64,000 nt of DNA from CAVZCK01 sp963798805 (GTDB lineage: Bacteria > Pseudomonadota > Alphaproteobacteria > Rhizobiales > Rhodomicrobiaceae): the NCBI GenBank assembly GCA_963798805.1, contig CAWCVC010000017.1, positions 248,001-312,000 of the forward strand. The letters are read 5' to 3'. Each line of letters opens with the position of its first letter. Position 1 is the first letter of the stretch. The position numbers and the translations under genes are program-made. The notes beneath the pieces were generated by a model. It made no database searches and was not told the DNA's origin. It worked only from the letters and a program-made list of their open reading frames with translations. Positions 7,655 to 16,400 of this stretch are shown here, in pieces.

Positions 7655-10246
7655 ATGAATATCGTCATCGTTAAATCGGCGGCGAAAGCAAAAACCATTA
7701 ACAAATATTTGGGGAAAGACTATAAAGTCATCCCCTCCTTCGGCCATGTCCGTGATCTGCCAGCAAAAGACGGCTCGGTTCAACCCGATCATGATTTTGC
7801 AATGGCCTGGGCCGTCAACTCCGGTTCCGCAAAAGTTGTTAACGAAATTGCGCGTGCGGTAAAAGGCGCCGATCGGCTGATTCTGGCGACCGACCCCGAC
7901 CGCGAAGGCGAGGCCATCTCCTGGCATCTCCTGCAAATCCTTCAGGACAAGCGAGCGCTGAAAGGCGTTAAAGTCGAGCGCGTGGCCTTCAACGCAGTCA
8001 CCAAACAAGCGGTGATCCAGGCCATGTCGCATCCCCGCGAGCTCGATGTGCCGCTGGTCGACGCCTATCTGGCGCGCCGCGCCCTCGACTATCTCGTCGG
8101 CTTTACTCTCTCCCCCGTTTTGTGGCGGAAACTCCCCAGTGCGAAATCGGCCGGCCGCGTGCAGTCGGTGGCGCTACGGCTCGTCTGCGCCCGCGAAACC
8201 GAGATCCAGGCCTTCGTCACCCGCGAATATTGGACGATCGCGGCCCAGCTCGGCACCCATAAGGGCGAGGAGTTCGAGGCGCGCCTCATCAGCGCACTCG
8301 GCAAGAAACTCGACAAATTCGATATCCCGAACGAGGCCGAAGCGCTGAAGCTGAAGGCCGCCCTCGAGGCGTGCAACTTCAAGGTGCTCTCGGTCGATGT
8401 GAGCGGCTATCGGCGCAATCCGGCGCCGCCCTTCACCACATCGACCCTGCAGCAGGAGGCCTCGCGCAAGCTCGGCTTCTCGGCGCGCCAGACCATGTCG
8501 GTCGCCCAGCAACTCTATGAGGGCGTCGACATCGGCGGCGAAACCGTCGGTCTCATCACCTATATGCGTACCGACGGCGTGCAGATCGTGCCCGAGGCGA
8601 TCTCGCAATGCCGCGGCGTCATCGCGCGCCAGTTCGGCGACAAATATGTGCCGTCGCACGCCCGCGACTACAAAACCAAGGCCAAGAACGCCCAGGAGGC
8701 GCATGAGGCGATCCGTCCGACGGATTTCGGCCGCCTGCCTCAGAGCCTGCAGCGCGGGCTGAAGCCGGACGAGGCTGCGCTTTATAAGCTGGTCTGGCAG
8801 CGTGCCATTGCCAGCCAGATGGCGAGTGCGGAAATGGAGCGGACGACGGTCGACATCGAAGCGGCGAAGGGCGCCGAAAGCTACGGCCTTCGCGTGACGG
8901 GCTCGGTCGTGCTCTTCGACGGCTTCCTGAAGCTCTATGAAGAAGGCATCGACGACAAGGAAGGCGAGGACGACGCCCGCCTGCCGAAGCTCGCCCGCGG
9001 CGACGCGCTCGCCCGCAAGGCGATCAAGGCCGAGCAGCACTTCACCGAGCCGCCACCGCGCTATACCGAAGCCACGCTGATCAAGAAGATGGAGGAGCTC
9101 GGCATCGGCCGGCCGTCCACCTACGCAACCACCCTTAACGTGCTGCGCGAGCGCGAATATGTGCGGCTCGACAAGAAGCGGCTGATCCCGGAGGACAAGG
9201 GCCGGCTGGTCACGGCTTTCCTCGAGAGCTTCTTCCGACGCTATGTGGAATACGACTTCACCGCCGATCTGGAGGAAAAGCTCGATCTGATCTCGGACGG
9301 CAAGCTCTCCTGGAAAGAGGTCCTGCGCGATTTCTGGCGCGACTTCCTGGCGGCGGTGAACAACACCAAGGAGCTGCGCGTCTCCGAAGTGCTCGATGCG
9401 CTGAACGAGATCCTCGGCCCTTACGTGTTTCCGCAGACCGCCGACGGCAGCGATCCGCGCAAATGCCCGGCCTGTGCGTCCGGCCAGCTCGGCCTGAAGA
9501 TCGGCAAATTCGGCGCCTTCATCGGCTGCTCGAACTATCCGGAATGTCGCTATACGCGGCAATTCTCCGAAAGTGCGGGCGAGAATGGCGAGGCGCAGGC
9601 CGTTCCGGGCGACCGGGAGCTCGGCATCGATCCGAAAACGGGCCTGCCGGTCTATCTCAAGACCGGCCGCTTCGGGCCTTACGTGCAGCTCGGCGAAGCC
9701 GAGGAGAAGGGCGAGAAGCCGAAGCGCGCCTCGATCCCGCGCGGCCTCAATGCCGAGTTGGATCTGGAGCTGGCGCTGAAGCTGCTGGCTCTGCCGCGCG
9801 AGGTCGGCAAGCATCCCGAGACCGGCAAGCCGATCGTTGCCGGTTTCGGCCGCTACGGCCCGTTCATTGAGCACGACAAGAATTACGCCAATCTCGACAG
9901 TCCTGACGAGGTGTTCACGGTCGGCCTCAACCGCGCAGTCAGCCTGCTGGCCGAGCCGAAAAAGGGCCGCGGACGCACCACGCAGACGGCGATCAAGAGC
10001 CTCGGCGAGCATCCCGAGCTCGGCGGCAAGGTCGAGGTTTTCTCCGGCCGCTACGGACCCTACGTTAAGCACGGCAAGGTCAACGCGACGATCCCCAAGG
10101 GCACCGATCCGGAGGCCATCACCATGGAGGAAGCGGTGAAGCTCCTGGCGGCCCGCAGCGCCAACGGCAAGGCGCCGAAGTCAAAGGGGAAGACGTCGAA
10201 AACAAAATCCAAGGCGAGCAGCGCCAGTTCAGAGGCACCGGCTTGA
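7655..10246 (+). CDS. topA: DNA topoisomerase I
   Basis: Type IA topoisomerase that relaxes negative supercoils. 863 residues: N-terminal TOPRIM domain (IVKSAAKAKTINKYLG; acidic DPDREGEAISW), the catalytic core with the active-site Tyr in TYMRTDG (Tyr303), one four-cysteine zinc-finger (CPACASGQLG...CSNYPEC, about 605-632), and several C-terminal topoisomerase repeats (GRFGPYVQLGE, GRYGPFIEHDKNY, GRYGPYVKHGK) ending in a Lys/Ser-rich tail. The start ATG is unambiguous. The last codons overlap rnr by 4 bp (TTGA). Confidence 0.97.
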   Translation: MNIVIVKSAAKAKTINKYLGKDYKVIPSFGHVRDLPAKDGSVQPDHDFAMAWAVNSGSAKVVNEIARAVKGADRLILATDPDREGEAISWHLLQILQDKRALKGVKVERVAFNAVTKQAVIQAMSHPRELDVPLVDAYLARRALDYLVGFTLSPVLWRKLPSAKSAGRVQSVALRLVCARETEIQAFVTREYWTIAAQLGTHKGEEFEARLISALGKKLDKFDIPNEAEALKLKAALEACNFKVLSVDVSGYRRNPAPPFTTSTLQQEASRKLGFSARQTMSVAQQLYEGVDIGGETVGLITYMRTDGVQIVPEAISQCRGVIARQFGDKYVPSHARDYKTKAKNAQEAHEAIRPTDFGRLPQSLQRGLKPDEAALYKLVWQRAIASQMASAEMERTTVDIEAAKGAESYGLRVTGSVVLFDGFLKLYEEGIDDKEGEDDARLPKLARGDALARKAIKAEQHFTEPPPRYTEATLIKKMEELGIGRPSTYATTLNVLREREYVRLDKKRLIPEDKGRLVTAFLESFFRRYVEYDFTADLEEKLDLISDGKLSWKEVLRDFWRDFLAAVNNTKELRVSEVLDALNEILGPYVFPQTADGSDPRKCPACASGQLGLKIGKFGAFIGCSNYPECRYTRQFSESAGENGEAQAVPGDRELGIDPKTGLPVYLKTGRFGPYVQLGEAEEKGEKPKRASIPRGLNAELDLELALKLLALPREVGKHPETGKPIVAGFGRYGPFIEHDKNYANLDSPDEVFTVGLNRAVSLLAEPKKGRGRTTQTAIKSLGEHPELGGKVEVFSGRYGPYVKHGKVNATIPKGTDPEAITMEEAVKLLAARSANGKAPKSKGKTSKTKSKASSASSEAPA

Positions 10247-12516
10247 CAGACACTGAAAAGCCGGCGGCGAGACCGGCATCGAAAAACAAGAAACGGGGCG
10301 AGGGCGCAGGAAGCCTGCCCAGCAAGGACGACGTTCTCAAATTCATCCGCTCATCGCCCGCCAAGATCGGCAAGCGCGAGATCGCCCGCGCCTTCAATCT
10401 GAAGGGCGCCGACCGCATCCGGCTCAAAGAGATGCTCCGTGATCTGGCCGATGACGGCCAGATCACCAAACGGCGCAAGCAGCTTCGCGGCCGGGCCGAG
10501 CTTCGCTCGGTCGCCGTGCTGGAGATCGCCGGCCAGGATGAGGACGGCGAATTTTACGCCCTCCCGATCGACTGGAACGAAGAGGCCGAAGGCGCAGCGC
10601 CCCGCGTGCTGATGCGGCTGAAGCGCGGCCGAATGCCGGGCGTCGGCGATCATGTGCTGTCGCGCATCGAGCCCTCAGCCGCGCCCGACGGCTATGAATA
10701 TACCGCAACGCCGATCAAGATCCTGCCGCGCGAGCGCGCGCGCCAGCTCGGCATTTTCCGCAAGCTGAAGGACGGCGGCGTCATCGAGCCAATCGAGAAG
10801 AAGCAGCTTCGGGAATGGCGGCTTTCGCCCGATGAGGCCGGCAGCGCCGAGGATGGCGAGCTTGTCCGCTTCGAGGTTACAAAAACCGGCCGTACGCTCG
10901 CGCCCCGCGCCCGCATAATCGAACGGCTCGGCAATCCGGCGGGCGAGCGCGCGATCAGCATGATCGCCATCGAGAATTACAGCCTGCCGAACGTCTTCCC
11001 GCAGGCTGTCGAAGCGGAGATCGCGCATCTCAAAGCCCCGAGCCTGCGCGGCCGCGAGGACCTGCGCAAGCTCCCGTTGATCACCATCGATCCGGACGAT
11101 GCGCGAGACCATGACGACGCAGTCTGGGCGATGCCGGACGACAGCGAGAAGAACAAGGGCGGCTTCATCGTCATCGTGGCGATTGCGGACGTCGCCTTCT
11201 ATGTCCGCTCGGGAACTGCGCTCGACAAGGAAGCGCTGAAACGCGGCAATTCGGTCTATTTCCCGGACCGCGTGGTGCCGATGCTGCCCGAGACGCTCTC
11301 CAACGACCTCTGCTCGCTCAAGGAAGGCGTCGACCGGCCCTGTTTCGCGGTGCGGATGGTTTTCGATGCCAGAGGCCACAAGCGCGAGCACCGCTTCATC
11401 CGCGCCATGATGCGCTCGGCCGCCAAGCTCTCCTATCTGGAGGCGCAGGCCGCCATCGACGGCCGCCCGAATGCGCGGACGAAGCCGCTCGTCGAGCCGG
11501 TCCTGAAGCCGCTCTGGGCCGCCTATGAAGCCTTGCGCTCGGCGCGCGAGAAACGCGCGCCCCTGGAGCTCGACCTGCCGGAGCGCAAGATCATTCTGGA
11601 CGAGCAGGGCCGGGTCGCACGCATCCTCACGCCGGAGCGGCTCGACGCCCACCGGCTGATCGAGGAGTTCATGATCCAGGCCAATGTTGCGGCGGCCGAA
11701 AGTCTGGAGTTAGCGAAATCGCCCCTGCTCTATCGCATCCACGACGCGCCGGCGGAGGAGAAGATCAAGGATCTGTCGGAATTTCTGTCGACGCTCGGCA
11801 TCAGCCTGCCGAAAGCCGGCCTCATCCAGCCGAGCCAGTTCAACCGCATTCTCGGCCGCGCCAAGGACAGCGAGATTTCCGAACTGATCAATGAGGTCAT
11901 TCTGCGCGCGCAGGCCCAGGCGGAGTATAGCGCCAGCAATCTCGGCCATTTCGGCCTCAATCTGCGGCGCTATGCGCATTTCACCTCGCCGATCCGCCGC
12001 TATGCCGATCTCATCGTCCACCGCGCTCTGATCCGAGCACTGAAGCTCGGCTCCGGCGGGCTCACGGACAAGGAAATCCCCGAGCTGGACGCCGTCGCCG
12101 AGCACATCTCGCAGGCCGAGCGCCGCGCCATGGCGGCCGAGCGCGAGACCGTCGACCGGCTGATCGCCATCCATCTGGCGGGCCGGGTCGGGGCGACCTT
12201 CACCGGCCGCATTGCGGGCGTCACCCGCTCCGGCCTCTTCGTCAAGCTCGACGAGAACGGCGCCGACGGCTTTATTCCGGCCTCGACCGTCGGTCGCGAC
12301 TATTATGTCTATTCGGAAACCGACCATGCGCTGATCGGCGAGCGAAGCGGCGAAGCCTATCGGCTCGGAGACAAGGTCGAGGTGCGCCTGGTCGAAGCGC
12401 ATCCCGCCGCCGGCGCCCTGCGCTTCCAACTCGTCAGCGATGGGCGCTTCGACCTGAAGCTCTCCGGGCGCAGGCGCGCGCCCGTCCGCGGCAAAGCGCC
12501 GCGCCGGAAGCGGTAA
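10243..12516 (+). CDS. rnr: Ribonuclease R
   Basis: 3'-5' exoribonuclease that degrades structured RNA. About 757 residues starting at a TTG that overlaps the topA stop codon. Domain order: basic N-terminal HTH-like region, cold-shock domains, RNB catalytic domain with the metal-binding TIDPDDARDHDDAVWA (about 285-300), PDRVVPMLPETLSNDLCSL, FTSPIRRYADL, and a C-terminal S1 domain (GRIAGVTRSGLFVKLDENGADGF) followed by a basic tail (RRRAPVRGKAPRRKR). The topA-rnr pair is conserved in the order and is likely one transcript. Confidence 0.96.
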   Translation: MTDTEKPAARPASKNKKRGEGAGSLPSKDDVLKFIRSSPAKIGKREIARAFNLKGADRIRLKEMLRDLADDGQITKRRKQLRGRAELRSVAVLEIAGQDEDGEFYALPIDWNEEAEGAAPRVLMRLKRGRMPGVGDHVLSRIEPSAAPDGYEYTATPIKILPRERARQLGIFRKLKDGGVIEPIEKKQLREWRLSPDEAGSAEDGELVRFEVTKTGRTLAPRARIIERLGNPAGERAISMIAIENYSLPNVFPQAVEAEIAHLKAPSLRGREDLRKLPLITIDPDDARDHDDAVWAMPDDSEKNKGGFIVIVAIADVAFYVRSGTALDKEALKRGNSVYFPDRVVPMLPETLSNDLCSLKEGVDRPCFAVRMVFDARGHKREHRFIRAMMRSAAKLSYLEAQAAIDGRPNARTKPLVEPVLKPLWAAYEALRSAREKRAPLELDLPERKIILDEQGRVARILTPERLDAHRLIEEFMIQANVAAAESLELAKSPLLYRIHDAPAEEKIKDLSEFLSTLGISLPKAGLIQPSQFNRILGRAKDSEISELINEVILRAQAQAEYSASNLGHFGLNLRRYAHFTSPIRRYADLIVHRALIRALKLGSGGLTDKEIPELDAVAEHISQAERRAMAAERETVDRLIAIHLAGRVGATFTGRIAGVTRSGLFVKLDENGADGFIPASTVGRDYYVYSETDHALIGERSGEAYRLGDKVEVRLVEAHPAAGALRFQLVSDGRFDLKLSGRRRAPVRGKAPRRKR

Positions 12517-12592
12517 GGCGGGCGCGGCCGAAGCCTTATCTATAGCTACGCCGCAGCCTCAGAGGCCGCCCCAGAAAGTGATCATCCCAATC

Positions 12593-13033
12593 ATGTCCGA
12601 GACCCATTTCCCGCCCATCATCGTCAGACAGAAGCGCGGCGTGCTCGCCGCCATGAGCCGCGGCATGCGCGGGCGTTGCCCGTCCTGCGGCAAGGGAGGG
12701 CTGTTCCCCCGCTATCTCAAAGTCGCCGATCATTGCCCGGTTTGCGGCGAAGCGCTCTATCACCACCGCGCCGACGACGCTCCGCCGTATTTCACCATCT
12801 TCATTGCCGGCCATATCATCGTGCCGCTGCTTCTGGCGCTCGAGCTTGCGGCGAGGCCGCCCTTGTGGGTTCACGCGGCGATCTGGCTTCCCCTCGCAGT
12901 CGCGCTCTGCCTTGCGCTGCTGCCTCGGGTGAAGGGTGCCATCGTCGCGCTGCAATGGGCGCTTTACATGCACGGCTTTGATCCCGATGCTGAGGAGGAG
13001 GTCGGTTTGCCGGGGGTCGAGGGCATTGGATAG
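12593..13033 (+). CDS. DUF983 family membrane protein
   Basis: 146 residues from the ATG at 12593 (a GTG at 12578 would add five). It has the DUF983 signature: two zinc-binding CXXC pairs, CPSCGKGGLFPRYL and CPVCGEAL, followed by two hydrophobic helices (IFIAGHIIVPLLLALELAA and WLPLAVALCLALL). The function is unknown; the family is conserved next to rnr in alphaproteobacteria. The next gene starts 10 bp after its stop codon, so this is probably part of the topA-rnr operon. Confidence 0.9.
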   Translation: MSETHFPPIIVRQKRGVLAAMSRGMRGRCPSCGKGGLFPRYLKVADHCPVCGEALYHHRADDAPPYFTIFIAGHIIVPLLLALELAARPPLWVHAAIWLPLAVALCLALLPRVKGAIVALQWALYMHGFDPDAEEEVGLPGVEGIG

Positions 13034-13043
13034 GGTGGCGGAG

Positions 13044-13787
13044 ATGCCCGGTGAGCAGGTTCTGGACAGCAAGAGCCTCGAAGCGGCGCGGGTGCGCTGG
13101 CGCGAGCTGACCAGAAGCGTTCAGACCAGCCGCTTTCCGAATTCGCGCACGCGCGACGCGGCAACGCTGCTCGTACTCGACCGCTCCGCCGGCGAGCCGA
13201 AGCTGCTGATGGGGCAGCGCCATCACGATCTGAAATTCATGCCGGGCAAGTTCGTCTTCCCCGGCGGCCGCGTTGAGCCGCAGGACTATCTGTCAACCAT
13301 CGGCTGCAGCCTGCCGGCGGGTGTGAGGGCAAAGCTGCTGCGCGGCGTGAAGGGGCCGAAACATCCCCAGCGGGCCTATGCGCTCGCCCATGCTGCCCTG
13401 CGCGAGACCCAGGAAGAGACCGGCATCGTCATCGGCAGCGGCGCCAGGACGCCGATCAGCGACCCGGATGTGCTGCCCGATTTCACCGGCTTTTCCTATC
13501 TTGCCAGAGCCGTCACGCCGCCGCGTCGTCCGCGCCGCTTCGACACGCGGTTTTTCGTCGTCGCCGCCGACCGGATTACCGAGCGGCAGCCGATCACCGA
13601 TGGCGAATTCACCGCGGTGGAGTGGTTCTCGCTGTCGGAGGCCCGCAGGCAGGACCTGCCGAACATCACGCGCATGATCCTCGACGATCTCGAGGCGCGG
13701 ATCGAGGCCGGTACGCTCTGCGATCCGGAGGGCCCAGTTCCCTTCTATTTTATGCGCGGCGCCTGTTTCCACCGCAAACTGCTCTGA
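13044..13787 (+). CDS. Nudix hydrolase
   Basis: About 247 residues, ATG start at 13044 immediately after the DUF983 gene. Contains a Nudix box with the diagnostic ALRETQEETGI (REXXEEXG core) around residues 118-128, preceded by GKFVFPGGRVEPQD. Such enzymes hydrolyse nucleoside diphosphates linked to another moiety; the substrate cannot be read from sequence. It precedes rpmG by 83 bp. Confidence 0.9.
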   Translation: MPGEQVLDSKSLEAARVRWRELTRSVQTSRFPNSRTRDAATLLVLDRSAGEPKLLMGQRHHDLKFMPGKFVFPGGRVEPQDYLSTIGCSLPAGVRAKLLRGVKGPKHPQRAYALAHAALRETQEETGIVIGSGARTPISDPDVLPDFTGFSYLARAVTPPRRPRRFDTRFFVVAADRITERQPITDGEFTAVEWFSLSEARRQDLPNITRMILDDLEARIEAGTLCDPEGPVPFYFMRGACFHRKLL

Positions 13788-13870
13788 ACCTCTGTCCGCT
13801 TGACAGCACCGCAAAGCGCGGTAAGGTTCGGGCCAACCGAACATATGCATGCTTTAGGATCGTTGCCGCC

Positions 13871-14038
13871 ATGGCCAAGCCGATTACCCAAAAGATCAAG
13901 CTCGTCAGCACGGCTGACACGGGCTTCTTTTATGTGACGAAAAAGAACCCTCGGAACATGACCGAGAAGCTCACCCTCAAGAAATACGATCCGGTCGCGC
14001 GCAAGCACGTCGAATTCAAGGAAGCCAAGATCAAATAG
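13871..14038 (+). CDS. rpmG: Large-subunit ribosomal protein L33
   Basis: 55-residue basic protein (MAKPITQKIKLVSTADTGFF start, YDPVARKHVEFKEAKIK end) matching bacterial L33. It has no CXXC pairs, i.e. it is the zinc-independent form, as usual in alphaproteobacteria. Length and start are standard. No strong T-tract terminator follows, but a long stem lies about 50 bases downstream. Confidence 0.97.
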   Translation: MAKPITQKIKLVSTADTGFFYVTKKNPRNMTEKLTLKKYDPVARKHVEFKEAKIK

Positions 14039-14583
14039 GGCTTCCGAGCGATCGCGCTCTCGATCAGCTTAGAGATGCATCGAAATGTGACCAGCCCCGC
14101 GCCTATCGGCAGCGGGGTAGATCCGATAATGGCAACGGGGCTGGTCCGCAAGTCATGACCAAAGAGGGCATTGGCCACCGACTTGTTGGCCGACTCCGAT
14201 GGCAGTAACGAGGAGGCCACTCAAACCATCTTTATCGGCCTCGCCCTACGGACCCAGGAGATGCGGCGGACCTGAGCGAACCGTAGGGAAGCAAAGCTAT
14301 TCAATCAGTAAGGGAAAAAGTGGCCGGATTGCAAGTTAACTCGCCGGTTATATGCTGCCCTCTTTCCCCCGGCCTCAGCTCTCCATCGCCTTGGACGCAC
14401 AGCGCCCGTTTTCGCGATATATGAATTTCAACCGGTTACGGATGATATTAAGGGCCTTAACGAGAAAAAAGACAAATAACAAGTGCAGATAAGGTAAATT
14501 GCTCAAAGATTAAGTTCGCGCCGCTACGCGTCACTCCGCCGCAGCTCCGGCTGGCGAGTTTATCCCCAGAAAAATTTGCAATT
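14039..14583. other. Intergenic region with a long stem-loop
   Basis: No credible gene is seen in these 545 bases between the convergent rpmG and divK. At 14089-14146 a perfect 11-bp stem (GACCAGCCCCG with CGGGGCTGGTC) encloses an inner 6-bp stem (TATCGG 14104-14109 with CCGATA 14123-14128). The remainder is AT-richer than its surroundings and includes a palindromic TTAAGGGCCTTAA near 14448. The structure could be the 3' end of the rpmG mRNA, a repeat copy or a small RNA. Confidence 0.5.
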
Positions 14584-14955
14584 TTAACGATCGCCGAGGA
14601 ATTGGCGGATCGTATCGAGGAACATCGACACGGTAATCGGCTTCGAGATGTAAGCTTCGCAGCCGCCTTCTCTGATGCGTTCCTCATCGCCCTTCATGGC
14701 AAAAGCCGTCACGGCAATGACCGGGATATGCCGAAGCTGGTCATCCTCCTTGAGCCATTTCGTGACATCGAGGCCCGAGACTTCGGGAAGCTGAATATCC
14801 ATGAGGATCAGATCTGGCTTGTGCTCGCGCGCCAGCGACAAAGCCTCGATGCCGTTCCGGGTCTGCAGCGTGGCATAGCCATGCGCCTCGAGCAGATCGC
14901 GAAACAGCTTCATATTCAGCTCGTTGTCTTCGACAATCAGAACGGTCTTGGCCAT
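14584..14955 (-). CDS. divK: Single-domain response regulator DivK
   Basis: 123-residue receiver domain with the full phosphorylation site: acidic pocket Glu9-Asp10, phospho-acceptor Asp53 (LILMDIQLPEVSG), Thr in AVTAFAM and Lys in YISKPI. No output domain. Length and the opening MAKTVLIVEDNELNMKLFRDLL are those of DivK, which with PleC and DivJ controls DivL/CckA and hence CtrA activity in asymmetric division. Start chosen at Met 14955 by comparison with DivK length; the frame is open 63 bases further upstream. The neighbouring DUF3572 gene is transcribed divergently. Confidence 0.93.
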   Translation of the reverse strand: MAKTVLIVEDNELNMKLFRDLLEAHGYATLQTRNGIEALSLAREHKPDLILMDIQLPEVSGLDVTKWLKEDDQLRHIPVIAVTAFAMKGDEERIREGGCEAYISKPITVSMFLDTIRQFLGDR

Positions 14956-15089
14956 CGTGGCGTCTGTGACCCGGTTGTTCGAGCAGAGAGCTTCGGTTTC
15001 GGAATGAGAATACGCCATCGTCCGTTAAGGATTTGCATTATGCCGGATTCTCTTCGCTTCCTACAGGACAATCCGGTAACAAATGCCTA

Positions 15090-15452
15090 ATGGACGAAGC
15101 GGCGCAACAGCATTCGCAGCTTCGACGAACATTGTGGCGAGACTGGATGCCGACGCGATTTCCGAAGCAGAGCGCCGCAGAGCGCGAGGAGGCCGAACGC
15201 ATAGCCATCGAGGCGCTCGGCTTTCTCGCGGCCGATGAGGGCCGGCTTTCGGCATTCGTTGCGGCGACCGGGTACGACCTCGCCGGCATCAGGGCCGAGG
15301 CGGGCGCGCCGCGCTTTCTCGCCGGCGTGCTCGATTTTCTGATGGCCGACGAATCGCTGCTGCTGGTCTTTGCAAGCCACTCGGGCACCGAGCCCGCCGC
15401 CATCGCAGCGGCAAGGCGCGCGCTCCAGCCCGATCGAGCCAATTCGGACTGA
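15090..15452 (+). CDS. DUF3572 family protein
   Basis: About 120 residues (ATG 15090; an internal Met at 15147 is an alternative start). The segment AERIAIEALGFLAADEGRL through FLAGVLDFLMADESLLLVFA matches the DUF3572 family, small helical proteins found beside divK in Hyphomicrobiales. Function unknown. It is divergent from divK and 5 bp upstream of the ROK kinase gene, so it is probably co-transcribed with the latter. Confidence 0.85.
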   Translation: MDEAAQQHSQLRRTLWRDWMPTRFPKQSAAEREEAERIAIEALGFLAADEGRLSAFVAATGYDLAGIRAEAGAPRFLAGVLDFLMADESLLLVFASHSGTEPAAIAAARRALQPDRANSD

Positions 15453-15457
15453 GCCCG

Positions 15458-16384
15458 ATGGCCGCATCCATCCGCATCGGCGTCGACCTCGGCGGCACCA
15501 AGACCGCCATCGCCGCGCTCGATCCGAGCGGCACCGAGCGCTTCGCGCGCCGCATCCCCACGCCGCGCTGCGATTATCAGGCGACGATCGAGGCGATCGT
15601 GTCGCTTGTCGATGCGGCCGAGCACGATCTCGGCTGCGCCGGTGAGGCCAGCATCGGCATCGCCGTGCCGGGCGCGATCTCGCCGCGGACAGGGCGCGTG
15701 CAGAACGCCAACTCGACCTGGCTGAACGGGCGTCCCTTCGACACCGATCTGTCTGCCCGCCTCGGCAGGCCGGTGCGTCTCGCCAATGACGCGAATTGCT
15801 TCGCCCTCTCGGAGGCGTCCGACGGCGCAGCGAAAGGCGCCCGCTCCGCGTTCGGTGTCATTCTCGGCACGGGATGCGGCGGCGGGCTCGTCTTTGAAGG
15901 GCGGCTCATCGACGGTCCGCGCGGCATTGCCGGTGAGTGGGGTCACGATCCCCTGCCGTGGCCGGAGGCTGAGGAGTTGCCGGGGCCGCTCTGCTGGTGC
16001 GGTCTCAAGGGCTGCATGGAAACCTGGGTATCTGGGCCGGCGCTCCACCGCGATTATCTGGCGGGCGGTGGCGATGCCGCTCTGGCCGCCACCGGTGAAG
16101 ACGTCGCCCGCAGCGCCGAGCAGGGTGAGGCGCAGGCGCAAGCCGCGCTCGCCCGGCACGCTTCAAGGCTGGCGCGCGGTCTCGCCATGGTGGTGAACAT
16201 CTTCGACCCGGAGATCATCGTTCTCGGCGGCGGGCTGTCGCGGCTCGGTCATCTCTATGATGCCGTGCCGCGCCTGATGCAGCCTTTCATCTTCGCCGAC
16301 AGCCGCGATGTCGACATCCGCCCGCCCGTGCATGGCGACGCCAGCGGCGTGCGCGGCGCGGCGCGGCTGTGGGACGCTCCCTGA
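15458..16384 (+). CDS. ROK family sugar kinase
   Basis: 308-residue ROK (repressor/ORF/kinase) protein without an N-terminal HTH, hence an enzyme rather than a repressor. Phosphate loop GVDLGGTKTAIAAL at residues 8-21; catalytic Asp in LANDANCF; GEWGHDPLPW and the zinc-binding CWCGLKGCMETWVSG follow. Best guess is fructokinase or N-acetylglucosamine/mannose kinase; the substrate cannot be decided. It starts 5 bp after the DUF3572 gene and converges on eipB. Confidence 0.9.
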   Translation: MAASIRIGVDLGGTKTAIAALDPSGTERFARRIPTPRCDYQATIEAIVSLVDAAEHDLGCAGEASIGIAVPGAISPRTGRVQNANSTWLNGRPFDTDLSARLGRPVRLANDANCFALSEASDGAAKGARSAFGVILGTGCGGGLVFEGRLIDGPRGIAGEWGHDPLPWPEAEELPGPLCWCGLKGCMETWVSGPALHRDYLAGGGDAALAATGEDVARSAEQGEAQAQAALARHASRLARGLAMVVNIFDPEIIVLGGGLSRLGHLYDAVPRLMQPFIFADSRDVDIRPPVHGDASGVRGAARLWDAP

Positions 16385-16400
16385 GACAGCGGCCGACCCG

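Noticed and set aside
7414..7704. 96-codon minus-strand frame before topA
   Set aside because: Overlaps the topA start, crosses the terminator-like hairpin and matches nothing known.
8174..10072. 632-codon minus-strand frame opposite topA
   Set aside because: Shadow of the third codon position of topA; no domain recognised.
14448..14460. TTAAGGGCCTTAA near divK as CtrA site
   Set aside because: Spacer is 5, not 7, and it lies at the 3' side of divK rather than in its promoter.
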